The notes under the pieces: model-generated | The model's input: the letters and a program-made list of their open reading frames with translations, nothing else | What the model was told of the DNA's origin: nothing | Database searches by the model: none | Part shown: piece after piece, positions 25,398 to 33,819 of the stretch | How positions within the stretch are numbered: the stretch's first letter is position 1 | Layout of the letters: each line of letters begins with the position of its first letter | Program-made: the position numbers and the translations under genes | Source of the DNA: Bryobacteraceae bacterium | GTDB lineage: Bacteria; Acidobacteriota; Terriglobia; Bryobacterales; Bryobacteraceae | Reading direction: 5' to 3' | Length of the DNA: 64,000 nucleotides | NCBI GenBank assembly: GCA_019752335.1 | Contig: JAIEMJ010000041.1 | Span: forward strand, 1-64,000

Positions 25398-25493
25398 GCA
25401 AACAGAATTGTATTAATTGGTGGCCCTCCACAGTTCCTTTCGGGCACGGCGCGTTTGTCGCGCAAAATCACCAACACGAGGGGGACGGCGGCG

Positions 25494-25940
25494 ATGAATA
25501 TTGACCTCGGCAACTGGGCGGATACGCCTGCCCACATCTGGAAGCTCGCGCTCGCGCTGTTGATCGCCTTGCCGGTTGCCTGGGACCGTGAACGCGAGGA
25601 GCGTACCGCCGGCTTGAGAACATTTACAGTTGTTTCAGTCGCGAGTTGCGCATATATCATCGCCACGGAGAGGGTTGTCCTGAACACACCTGAATCCCTC
25701 GCGCGTATCGTTCAGGGGCTGATCACAGGAATAGGGTTCATCGGGAGTGGGGCCATTCTTAAATTGGGTAACGGCGTTGTAGGTACCGCAACGGCCGCAA
25801 GCATATGGGCCACAGGCGCCATTGGCGTAGCTGTTGCGCTAAGCCAGTATGACATCGCCGTGAGCATCAGTGTCATAACGTTTCTGGCGCTTCGTTGGCT
25901 TAAGCCTCAGACAAAGCAGAAGGATGGCTCTGAATCGTAG
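25494..25940 (+). CDS. MgtC/SapB-family membrane protein
   Basis: 148 residues from ATG 25494 (GAGGGGGA before it): four hydrophobic helices with the family signature REREERTAGLRTFTVVSVASC and GLITGIGFIGSGAIL, then TAASIWATGAIGVAVA. It lacks the C-terminal ACT-like domain of Salmonella MgtC. Family members influence Mg2+ homeostasis or ATP synthase; the substrate here is unknown. It lies within the metal operon between czcA and the P-type ATPase. Confidence 0.88.
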   Translation: MNIDLGNWADTPAHIWKLALALLIALPVAWDREREERTAGLRTFTVVSVASCAYIIATERVVLNTPESLARIVQGLITGIGFIGSGAILKLGNGVVGTATAASIWATGAIGVAVALSQYDIAVSISVITFLALRWLKPQTKQKDGSES

Positions 25941-26051
25941 GGCTGCCGCGCGCGCACGGTGGTGATCTAAAGAACATGGCCAGCTAAACGGACGGACCGT
26001 GATCAGAAAGGCAAGAACAATGGCAGCTCATATTAGAGGAGTCAACCCGCG

Positions 26052-28166
26052 ATGATAAAACAAGTCGATTTCCGTGTCTCGAACCTTGACTGCGAACACG
26101 ATGCTGCGACAATCGAACGCGGTCTAAGAGAGTTTCCCGGACTGACAGCACTGAAGGTTTATCCGAAGGCGGCGCGGGTTGCGCTCACTTATGATCCTGC
26201 GCACACTTCCCCTGACCAGATCAGTGGAAAGCTCCGGACGCTGGGATTTCCGCCTCAGCAGGGGAGGCAGATCGCCTCACCGCCGCGGCCGTGGCGGAAT
26301 CCGAAGGTTCTTGCTTCTGTCGCCTCTGGCATATTACTTGGCGCCGGCTGGCTCCTCGGACGTACGGCCGGATCCGATCAAATCTCGTTCGTCATCTATC
26401 TAGCCGCAATTCTCATCGGAGGCTATCACTTTGGGCGGGAGGCAATTGAGGAGCTCATATTCGAGCGTCAGGTTGGAATCGAATTTTTGATGGCTACAGC
26501 GGCAATCGCCGCAACAGCCCTCGGCGCAGCTGGAGAGGGAGCAATGCTCGTATTCCTCTACTCAATTTCTGAAGCGGCAGAGGGTTACACGGAAGAAAAG
26601 ACACGATCCGCGATTCGCGCCTTAATGGAACTCGCGCCGAAAACCGCGCTCGTTCGACGCGAGGGCCGCGAAATCGAGATTCCAGCGGAGGAGTTGGTCG
26701 TGGGTGACGTCTTTATCGTAAAGCCTGGGCAGGCAATCGCGACGGACGGCGAGGTGCTGACCGGAGCCTCGAGTGTCAATCAGGCTCCCGTCACCGGTGA
26801 GAGCGTCCCAGTTGAAAAGCAACCCGGTGACACCGTCTTCGCCGGCTCTATCAACGAAGAGGGCGCGCTCGAAGTGCGCGCGACGCGAACCTTCGCTGAA
26901 AACACAATCTCGCGAATCATCAGCATGGTGGAGGAGGCGCAGGAGCGGAAAGGAAAGAGCCAGCGTTTCATCGAGCGCTTCGGCTCCCGATACAGCCCGG
27001 CGGTGTTGCTCGTTGGCATCCTGATAGCTATCGTGCCACCGCTCGCTGGTCTCGGCGGATGGACAATGTGGATCAGCCGTGCGGTAGTGTTCGTCGTAGC
27101 GGCTGCGCCGTGCGCGCTGGTGATCTCTATACCCATCACGCTCGTTGCCGCGCTCGGCACTGGAGCCCGGCACGGGGTTCTGATCAAAGGGGGTATTCAC
27201 GTCGAGGAACTGGCGAAGGTGCGCGTGGTCGCAATGGACAAGACGGGAACGATCACTCGCGGCAAGCCGGAAGTCACCGACTTCATACCCCTAACGGGAG
27301 CCGATGAGGTGCGCGATAACGAACTTCTGGCCGTTGCGGCCGGGATAGAGAACCGCAGTCAGCATCCGCTCGCCCGAGCGATCGTTCAGTACGCCGCATC
27401 TCGGGGAATCCAGCAGGCCGAGGTAGTAGACTTTCGTTCGCTCACTGCGGCTGGCGCTGTGGCCCGGTATGAGAATGGGCTCATTTACATCGGCAGTCCC
27501 CATCTTTTTGCAAGCCAGCTCGGTCATTCTCTCGATGAGGTCGAACCTGAGATCACGCGGCTCCAGTCTGAAGGCAAGACGGTTGTTCTGATCGGTACCG
27601 ACAAAGCGGTCTGGGGCATGTTCGCGATTCGCGACAATGTACGGCCAAACGCGCGAGCGGCCATCGCTGCCCTCCACAAGTCTGGCGTGCAGAAGATTGT
27701 CATGCTGACTGGGGACAACCGGCGAACGGCCGAGGCAATTGCTCGTGAGGTAGGAATTGACGAGGTTTACTCCGATCTGAAACCTGAGGACAAATTGAGG
27801 ATCGTGCGCGACCTTACATCCAGGGAAGGGCATGTGGCTATGGTCGGGGATGGCGTCAACGATGCTCCCGCGCTGGCCGAAGCGACTGTGGGTGTCGCCA
27901 TGGGCGCCGCCGGTACGGACGTGGCGCTGGAAACAGCGGACGTGGCGCTGATGGCGGACGATCTCGAAAAGCTCGTGTATGCCTTTCAGCTTGCCCAGCG
28001 GAATCAGAAACTCGTTCGCCAGAACCTCACGCTGTCAGTAGTCGTCATCAGCGTGCTCGTCATCGGCGCTGTCTTGGGTGCGTTTACATTACCAATAGCT
28101 GTGCTCGGTCACGAGATCAGTGAGTTTGTGGTTATCGGGAACGGCCTGCGCATGTTGAAAACCTAA
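26052..28166 (+). CDS. P1B-type heavy-metal ATPase (Zn/Cd/Co-like) with atypical metal motifs
   Basis: 704 residues. N-terminal ferredoxin-like metal domain with NLDCEHDAATI instead of the usual CxxC; eight predicted helices; TGES (VTGESVPVEK), phosphorylation site DKTGTITRG, HP motif (QHPLARAI), nucleotide-binding MLTGDNRRTA and MVGDGVNDAPAL. The membrane metal site reads AAPCALVIS rather than CPC, so an APC variant closer to the SPC-type pumps. Pumps divalent metal out of the cytoplasm at the cost of ATP. Selectivity (Zn/Cd versus Co) cannot be settled. GAGGAGTC precedes the ATG. Fits functionally with CzcCBA, which continues export from the periplasm. Confidence 0.92.
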   Translation: MIKQVDFRVSNLDCEHDAATIERGLREFPGLTALKVYPKAARVALTYDPAHTSPDQISGKLRTLGFPPQQGRQIASPPRPWRNPKVLASVASGILLGAGWLLGRTAGSDQISFVIYLAAILIGGYHFGREAIEELIFERQVGIEFLMATAAIAATALGAAGEGAMLVFLYSISEAAEGYTEEKTRSAIRALMELAPKTALVRREGREIEIPAEELVVGDVFIVKPGQAIATDGEVLTGASSVNQAPVTGESVPVEKQPGDTVFAGSINEEGALEVRATRTFAENTISRIISMVEEAQERKGKSQRFIERFGSRYSPAVLLVGILIAIVPPLAGLGGWTMWISRAVVFVVAAAPCALVISIPITLVAALGTGARHGVLIKGGIHVEELAKVRVVAMDKTGTITRGKPEVTDFIPLTGADEVRDNELLAVAAGIENRSQHPLARAIVQYAASRGIQQAEVVDFRSLTAAGAVARYENGLIYIGSPHLFASQLGHSLDEVEPEITRLQSEGKTVVLIGTDKAVWGMFAIRDNVRPNARAAIAALHKSGVQKIVMLTGDNRRTAEAIAREVGIDEVYSDLKPEDKLRIVRDLTSREGHVAMVGDGVNDAPALAEATVGVAMGAAGTDVALETADVALMADDLEKLVYAFQLAQRNQKLVRQNLTLSVVVISVLVIGAVLGAFTLPIAVLGHEISEFVVIGNGLRMLKT

Positions 28167-28244
28167 AACCCTGCACCCGCATCGTGTTCGCCTGGCGATG
28201 CAGCAGCAGTGAGAGTCCGAGAATGAGAATGAAAGGAGCATGTC

Positions 28245-28482
28245 ATGCCAAATCAAAACAACGCGGCCGCAGTGTAAGCCGCTCGCGAAACTGGTCCCTC
28301 ATCGTAGGCCGCGTCGCGCTGGTGTGGGCGTTTGTTAAAGCGACCACGGCGCGAACCTGTTGGGCGGTTCCATCTTCGGCGTCAGCGAACAGCACTTTGC
28401 GCTCGACGCCGTCGTCGCCGCGCTGGTCGGGATCGGATTCGTCCTCGACGGTTCCGCGCGTCGCCTGGTTGGACGCGTCTAG
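28245..28482 (+). pseudogene. Remnant of a small membrane protein
   Basis: A start with good RBS (AAAGGAGCATGTC, ATG 28245) stops after ten codons. In other frames the sequence reads WSLIVGRVALVWAFVKATT (~28290-28350) and then HGANLLGGSIFGVSEQHFAL and LVGIGFVLDGSARRLVGRV to the stop at 28482. These look like two halves of one short membrane protein broken by frameshifts. Family not recognised. Confidence 0.5.
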
Positions 28483-28525
28483 GATCTAGGGTCACCCAGA
28501 GTGCGCCGCCTAAAAGGAGTCTTAC

Positions 28526-29278
28526 ATGGAGTTTTCGTTTCAAATCCTGCTGTTCTGTCTGGTGGTTCTCATTGCCGAGACCGTGGGAACGATTAGCGGA
28601 TTTGGGTCATCCATTTTCCTCGTTCCCGCAACCGCGATCTTCTTTAACTATCACGCTGCGCTGGCACTGACTGGGATCATCTTCGTGTTCAGTTCGGCTG
28701 CGAAGCTGTGGAAATTCCGCAAGCATATTGAGTGGCCGCTGATGTGGAAAATGGGACTACCCAGTGTCATCTTCACTCTGCTGGGAGCCTTTCTGAATGC
28801 GAGGCTGAATTTGCAGATTGCGGAATTGACGATGGGCGGTTTCCTGGTCGTTTTTGCAATCGCGTTCTTTATCAAAGGCGACCTGCGCTTCGCCGCGAGC
28901 AATCGCAGTCTTGTGGCCGCTGGAGTCGTGTCCGGTTTTTTGAATGGGTTCATCGGAACCGGTGGCGCTGTCCGCGGGGCTGCTCTCTCGGCTGTTGGTT
29001 TATCGAAATCCGTTTTCGTCGCGACTTCTGCGGGAATCGATCTTGGTGGCGATGTTGGACGGAGCGTGGTGTACATCGCAAACGGGTACTTGGACGCGAA
29101 ATTTTATAGCCTCATTCCGATTCTGATGGTATTGACCTACGCTGGAACATCGCTTGGCAAAAAGATTCTCGATAACATCCCCGAAAAGGTTTTTAAGAAG
29201 ATCGTCCTTTCACTGATTGGCATCACTGGTTTGTTAATGGTTTACGACGCGGTCTTCGGCAAGCAAATCGTGGCATAA
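28526..29278 (+). CDS. TauE/SafE-family membrane transporter
   Basis: 250 residues with about eight helices and the internal-repeat signature of the family (GTISGFGSSIFLVPATAIFF in the first half, GFLNGFIGTGGAVRGAALS in the second). Members export small sulfur-containing anions or other anions. GGAGTC lies before the ATG. Its presence in a metal operon suggests export of a sulfur or metal-anion compound, but that is inference. Confidence 0.88.
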   Translation: MEFSFQILLFCLVVLIAETVGTISGFGSSIFLVPATAIFFNYHAALALTGIIFVFSSAAKLWKFRKHIEWPLMWKMGLPSVIFTLLGAFLNARLNLQIAELTMGGFLVVFAIAFFIKGDLRFAASNRSLVAAGVVSGFLNGFIGTGGAVRGAALSAVGLSKSVFVATSAGIDLGGDVGRSVVYIANGYLDAKFYSLIPILMVLTYAGTSLGKKILDNIPEKVFKKIVLSLIGITGLLMVYDAVFGKQIVA

Positions 29279-29376
29279 GCAGTGCGAATGTTGCTTAGAG
29301 GGCCGCTGGTCAATACCCTAGGCGATAGAGAGGAGTCGAGGTCGGCGGGCAGCGATCCGCCGCGTCGGTAATCAAG

Positions 29377-29529
29377 ATGGCTCGAAGGCTTTCTTCGTCA
29401 AAGAAGCGGCTGCAAGCAGAGGCCCGCAGGGCAGCGATCAAGATCATGCTCGCTCTTTTAGGCATACTGCTCTTCGGGCTGCTTTGGCGAATGCTCGTTG
29501 GACCTATCCACCGTCGCGAGCGGCACTGA
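29377..29529 (+). CDS. Possible 50-residue membrane peptide
   Basis: Basic N-terminus (MARRLSSSKKRLQAEARR) followed by one helix (IMLALLGILLFGLLWRMLVG) and a charged tail, a sensible single-pass topology with the basic side inside. No clear ribosome-binding site. It fills the gap between TauE and the CDF gene. Could be chance. Confidence 0.35.
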   Translation: MARRLSSSKKRLQAEARRAAIKIMLALLGILLFGLLWRMLVGPIHRRERH

Positions 29530-29543
29530 GAGGCACCAAAAAA

Positions 29544-30191
29544 ATGCACAAAAAGCGCGAGGGAGAGAGAGCGGACGACCGGTTGGATGAGGGTAATGTT
29601 GCTGAACGGCGAACACTCGCGCTGGTGCTCGCCATCAATGTCGGACAGGTCGTCCTTGCCGGCGCGGTCGGTATTATTGCGGAGTCCACTGGGCTGTTAG
29701 GAGCTGCACTGGACAATCTTGGCGATACCGCTGTATATGTCGTTAGCTTACACGCCGTGGGCCGTGGTGTTGGGGCCAAGTCGAAAGCCGCGCGTCTTTC
29801 TGGTGTGTTGCTGATAGGCCTCGCCCTCGCATTACTTGGAGAAGTTATTCGACGCTTTGTCGTGGGATCGGAGCCGATCGGATGGGCCATGATCGCTACC
29901 GCCATCGCAAATGCCGCGAGTAATGTGATCGCACTCCGACTGCTTCGTTCTCAGCGCGACCGCGGCGTGCACATGGAGGCTTCGTGGATCTTCACAACGA
30001 ACGACATGATCGCCAACGGAGGCATCGTCGCGTCCGGCATCACAGTAATGGTCTTCAAGTCTTCGCTGCCGGATCTGTTGATCGGGATTGTCGTCGCCGG
30101 TATTGTGCTGCAAGGCGGATGGGAAATTCTGAAACAAGCCAGGGAGTCACGGCGTGGGGCAGAAAGGGCCAAGGAGATGGACCATGGATAG
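29544..30191 (+). CDS. CDF-family cation transporter (short form)
   Basis: 215 residues from ATG 29544: six helices, with the metal-site residues in AALDNLGDTAVYV (Asp/Asp) and SWIFTTNDMIANG (Asn/Asp, where many Zn transporters have His). It lacks the usual C-terminal cytoplasmic metal domain. Exports divalent cations by proton antiport in well-studied relatives. Overlaps the CoA-ligase-like gene by 8 bases, which argues for co-translation. Confidence 0.85.
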   Translation: MHKKREGERADDRLDEGNVAERRTLALVLAINVGQVVLAGAVGIIAESTGLLGAALDNLGDTAVYVVSLHAVGRGVGAKSKAARLSGVLLIGLALALLGEVIRRFVVGSEPIGWAMIATAIANAASNVIALRLLRSQRDRGVHMEASWIFTTNDMIANGGIVASGITVMVFKSSLPDLLIGIVVAGIVLQGGWEILKQARESRRGAERAKEMDHG

Positions 30192-31539
30192 GCCATTGTT
30201 TTGGACGCTTCGGGAGGCCTTTGCTTCGCGCCATCCGGAACATGTCGGTCAGCGACAGCGAGCGCGCCTTGCCGACATGGTGGCTCATGTTCGCACCCAC
30301 TCACCCTATTTCCGCGCTCTTTACCGAGACCTGCCGGGGCAGGTCGAAAACCCCACGCTGCTGCCGGTCACCGACAAGAAGAAGCTCATGGAGCGATTCG
30401 ATGAATGGGCCACTGACCGCGGGGTGACTATCGAGAAGGCTCGTGCGTTTGCAGAGAACCCGGAAATGATCGGCGAGCGCTTTCTCGGCAAGTACACGGT
30501 TGCGACCACCTCGGGAACAACTGGAACGCCCGGTATCTTCATTATCGACGACCACGTCATGAGCGTAACCAACGCTCTTGCCCTTCGGATGATCCGCGAT
30601 TGGGTTGGCGCCGGTGACATCGTTAAATTCCTGGTAAGCGGCGGGCGCATGGCGATGACGATTGCGCCGGGCGGTCACTCCGCTACCGCCGTCGCGGCGG
30701 CCCGCCTGCACAAGTCCTCGTCAGGTCGCAAGCGGATCCGTGCGTTCTCAGTGCATCTGCCCCTTCCTGAGTTAGTCCGCCAGCTCAACGAATTCCGGCC
30801 GGCGGTGCTCGCCCCCTACGCCAGCATCGCCAAACTCCTGGCGGCGGAGCAGGAAGCCGGACGTTTGCATATCAACCCGGTATTGGTGGCCGTCTCAGCT
30901 GAGGGACTGCCGCCGGACGAATACAATCGCATCGCCAGCGCGCTCAAAACGAAGGTCGGCAACAGCTATGCCGCGACGGAGTGTTACTTCCTAAGTTATG
31001 GCTGCGAGCAACGGTGGCTTCATGTCAACAGCGACTGGGTTATATGCGAACCCGTTGATGCTGATTACCGTCCCGTGCCACCGGGCGAGCAGTCACACAC
31101 AGTTCTCCTGTCCAATCTCGCGAACCGGGTGCAGCCTGTCCTGCGCTATGACTTGGGTGATAGTGTCCTGCAGCGGCCCGATCCATGCCCGTGCGGCAAT
31201 CCTCTACCGGCCCTCCGCGTTCAGGGTCGCGCAGCGGAGGTCCTCACGTTTGTCACCGAAGCGGGTGAGCGCATTTCGATCCCGCCACTAGCGTTCGAGG
31301 TCGACCATATTCCTGGGACCGAGCGAGTTCAGATCGTGCAGACCGCGCCGGATAGCCTGCGTATACGCCTCCTAGTAGCGCCCGGAGTCGATCCGAATCG
31401 CGTTTGGCAAGCGGCGCATACGGAGATCACACGGATGTTGGCCGAACACCATCTTTCCCATGTCACAGTCGAGCGGGCGGAAGAATCCCCCGAGCAGTCA
31501 TCGGGCGGCAAGTACCGCGCGGTTATCCCATTGCGATGA
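30184..31539 (+). CDS. Phenylacetate-CoA ligase-like (AMP-forming) enzyme in the metal operon
   Basis: 451 residues from ATG 30184. ATP/AMP-binding P-loop TTSGTTGTPGIF, acyl-adenylate motif NSYAATECYFL, VLRYDLGDSV and a conserved Cys cluster DPCPCGNPLPALRVQGR typical of the PaaK-like group. The C-terminal lid is present (SSGGKYRAVIP). It should activate a carboxylic acid as adenylate or CoA ester; substrate unknown. The gene lies between a cation exporter and a porin with overlapping or close spacing. A related pseudogene lies at 33820-35240, so this enzyme type was present twice. Confidence 0.85.
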   Translation: MDRPLFWTLREAFASRHPEHVGQRQRARLADMVAHVRTHSPYFRALYRDLPGQVENPTLLPVTDKKKLMERFDEWATDRGVTIEKARAFAENPEMIGERFLGKYTVATTSGTTGTPGIFIIDDHVMSVTNALALRMIRDWVGAGDIVKFLVSGGRMAMTIAPGGHSATAVAAARLHKSSSGRKRIRAFSVHLPLPELVRQLNEFRPAVLAPYASIAKLLAAEQEAGRLHINPVLVAVSAEGLPPDEYNRIASALKTKVGNSYAATECYFLSYGCEQRWLHVNSDWVICEPVDADYRPVPPGEQSHTVLLSNLANRVQPVLRYDLGDSVLQRPDPCPCGNPLPALRVQGRAAEVLTFVTEAGERISIPPLAFEVDHIPGTERVQIVQTAPDSLRIRLLVAPGVDPNRVWQAAHTEITRMLAEHHLSHVTVERAEESPEQSSGGKYRAVIPLR

Positions 31540-31548
31540 AGGAGGACG

Positions 31549-32691
31549 ATGAGAGCCCACATCCCTGGCAACCGGAAGCGAACCAACCCCCACTGTGAGC
31601 CTGTGTGCGCACGGCCGCAACGCAGTTCCTCCGCATCATGTCGTCTTGCAGCCCTCATCGTGGCGCTGAGTATCACGCCCCTTCGGTCCTTCTGTCAGCC
31701 GAACTCGGTTGCGCCTGGGTCAATATCGCTGGGCCCCATATTGTTGAAGCCAAGTGGATTCGTTGAAGTCATCGGAGTCATACGATCGAACAACACCGGC
31801 GAAAACGTATCCACGGATTTCGCCTCGATTCCTCTCACAGATACTCAACAGGACTGGCTGATTTCAGCTCGACACTCTCGGGTCATGCTTCATGGGGAAA
31901 CAATCCTCTTCTCCGGCACGCTGACCGGGTACTTCGAAGGTGACTTTCTCAGCCCCGCGGGATCGCCGCCCTGGCGCTTACGCCAAGCCTGGGGCGAGTA
32001 CCGTCAGGGAAAATGGCGGGTTCTCGGCGGTCAGGCATGGAGCCTTCTGCGCGCCAATCAGAAGGGAATATCGAGTGAGCGAGATTTGATCGATATCGAT
32101 GTAGTCGACCCGGCATACCACGTCGGTCTCCTTGGAGACCGGAAGCGGCAAATTCAGGTGATTCGGGAAGTAAGACCTGGCTGGCTCATCGCGGGGTCAT
32201 ACGAAGAAGGCGGCCAAATCGTAGCTAAAGCGGTTCACGACAGAAAGCGACTGCATTTCGAGGCCATGGCGCTTGGAAGGCGCGACGGCGCGTGGGGTAC
32301 TTCAGCAGCAGCTGTAATCCATGTAAGCCAACGGGGCAGTATCCTCACGCAACAGTTTGTTACCGACGGTGCGGGTAAGGAAGCCGTCGGCGGCGGCCCG
32401 GCCGGCGTCCGTTCTTACGCGACCATACAAGGCGCAGAGGCGCGCTTGCCGCACGGCACAATTGTATTTGGTTATGGGGGATTGGTGTACAGCGCAAGAT
32501 CCGAAGGCAATCGGATTGTCGCTGAGTGGACGGCGGGTGCCAAAAAGAGGCTGTTCAGGTGGTCAGCCGCTGGGGAAGCTACGATGGCCGCTCATTTCTC
32601 GCATGTCGAGCGTGCTGTCTGGAGCGGTCGAAAGGGAAACCTCGACTACTTCATGATCAGTCTCCGATTTACCATCCCAGCGCCGCCGTGA
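31549..32691 (+). CDS. Outer-membrane porin-like protein
   Basis: 380 residues: a long basic N-region, a hydrophobic stretch (RLAALIVALSITPL) and cleavage near FCQ. The mature protein has alternating beta-strand patterns (RLRQAWGEYRQGKWRVLGGQAWS, GTIVFGYGGLVYSAR) and ends LDYFMISLRFTI, as expected for a barrel of ~16 strands. GGAGG precedes the ATG. The same family is represented by the truncated start at 409. It probably provides passage of a small solute across the outer membrane; substrate unknown. Confidence 0.7.
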   Translation: MRAHIPGNRKRTNPHCEPVCARPQRSSSASCRLAALIVALSITPLRSFCQPNSVAPGSISLGPILLKPSGFVEVIGVIRSNNTGENVSTDFASIPLTDTQQDWLISARHSRVMLHGETILFSGTLTGYFEGDFLSPAGSPPWRLRQAWGEYRQGKWRVLGGQAWSLLRANQKGISSERDLIDIDVVDPAYHVGLLGDRKRQIQVIREVRPGWLIAGSYEEGGQIVAKAVHDRKRLHFEAMALGRRDGAWGTSAAAVIHVSQRGSILTQQFVTDGAGKEAVGGGPAGVRSYATIQGAEARLPHGTIVFGYGGLVYSARSEGNRIVAEWTAGAKKRLFRWSAAGEATMAAHFSHVERAVWSGRKGNLDYFMISLRFTIPAPP

Positions 32692-32748
32692 GAACTGCGT
32701 GCTGAGGTACCTCTAAAGAGTTTTATTGCGCTTGATTGGAGCTCGCAG

Positions 32749-33810
32749 ATGCCTAAAGATTCTGTTCGCCTTCGGCTTATACTCCGGACCGCCTGGATTA
32801 CAGGTGTGTTGACCAGCACATTCTCGACGCTGGTAATAGTGTTTGGCTCTCATCGTATCGGACGCGGAGTCGGGCTTAGCTTCATGGAAGTGGGCATGGT
32901 ACTGTTGCGCGACAAGGCCGTGACTCGAGATCCCGAGTGGCCCGGCGTTCTTGCTGGTATTGTTGTCCATCAGAGCGCGGACATCTTCTGGGCAGTCGTA
33001 TTCTGGGGGCTGCTCGCTCAGTTCACATGGAGCCTGAGGCCGCGAACGGTGCTCGCGCTGGCGCTCCCGTGGGCCCTCGCAACCGTCGCGATAGAGTACT
33101 TCGTATTTCTGCCCCTGAACCAGCCTCTGCTTCCTATGCAGACGCCGTTTTGGACAGCGGCAGGGGTGCATATCAGTTCAGCGGCGGCGTATCCGGTTTT
33201 CTATTGGATACGAAAACTCATCACGGGGATTGAGGAGCATGTCCGCTTTGCTCGTCGCGCCGCGCTGGCCCTTGGAGGATTGCTTGTCCTCACTGCGGGC
33301 GTAGAGGCGCTCTGCGAGCGACATATGGAGCCATATTGGCCCTTGTTGTCAGACTCAAAGAGCTTCGATCAGGATTTCATGAGACGCATGACTGCTCATC
33401 ACGAAGTCGGCCGCGAACTGGCATTGATGGCAGCCGAGACAGCTTCTCGTGAGCGGTTGCGCACAGTAGCTCGTCTTATGGCGGCAGAACAGGGCGCCGA
33501 AACTGATGCACTACGGCGCTGGTGGATAAGCTGGTTCGGAGGTTCTATCCCGCCGCTCTCAGACGCAGAGCACGCAGCGACGCCCGGCATGCCATCACCG
33601 AAAGCCATTCAGGCGCTAGCCCGTTTACAGGGATCGGAGTTCGACTCGCAATTTGTAGATATGATGACCGTTCATCACGAGGGTGCGATCCAGATGTCAA
33701 AGGAGGCCCAAAGCGGCGCCGCCGACGTGAGTTTGCGATTGCTGGCCAACCAGATAATTCACGCGCAGGCTCGACAGATCTCGTACATGCGACAATTGGT
33801 ACGGCAGTAG
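32749..33810 (+). CDS. Membrane protein with C-terminal DUF305 domain
   Basis: 353 residues. The N-terminal half has about five helices (e.g. ITGVLTSTFSTLVIVFG, VVFWGLLAQFTW, VLALALPWALATVAIEY, AALALGGLLVLTAGVEAL). The C-terminal half is a DUF305 four-helix bundle with HH motifs (DFMRRMTAHHEVGRELALMA and FVDMMTVHHEGAIQMSKEA). DUF305 proteins are ferritin-like and often occur in copper/metal loci; the His/Met pattern suggests metal binding on the outer side of the membrane. The fusion with a membrane half is less common than stand-alone DUF305. Last intact gene of the long operon. Confidence 0.8.
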   Translation: MPKDSVRLRLILRTAWITGVLTSTFSTLVIVFGSHRIGRGVGLSFMEVGMVLLRDKAVTRDPEWPGVLAGIVVHQSADIFWAVVFWGLLAQFTWSLRPRTVLALALPWALATVAIEYFVFLPLNQPLLPMQTPFWTAAGVHISSAAAYPVFYWIRKLITGIEEHVRFARRAALALGGLLVLTAGVEALCERHMEPYWPLLSDSKSFDQDFMRRMTAHHEVGRELALMAAETASRERLRTVARLMAAEQGAETDALRRWWISWFGGSIPPLSDAEHAATPGMPSPKAIQALARLQGSEFDSQFVDMMTVHHEGAIQMSKEAQSGAADVSLRLLANQIIHAQARQISYMRQLVRQ

Positions 33811-33819
33811 GCCCGACGC

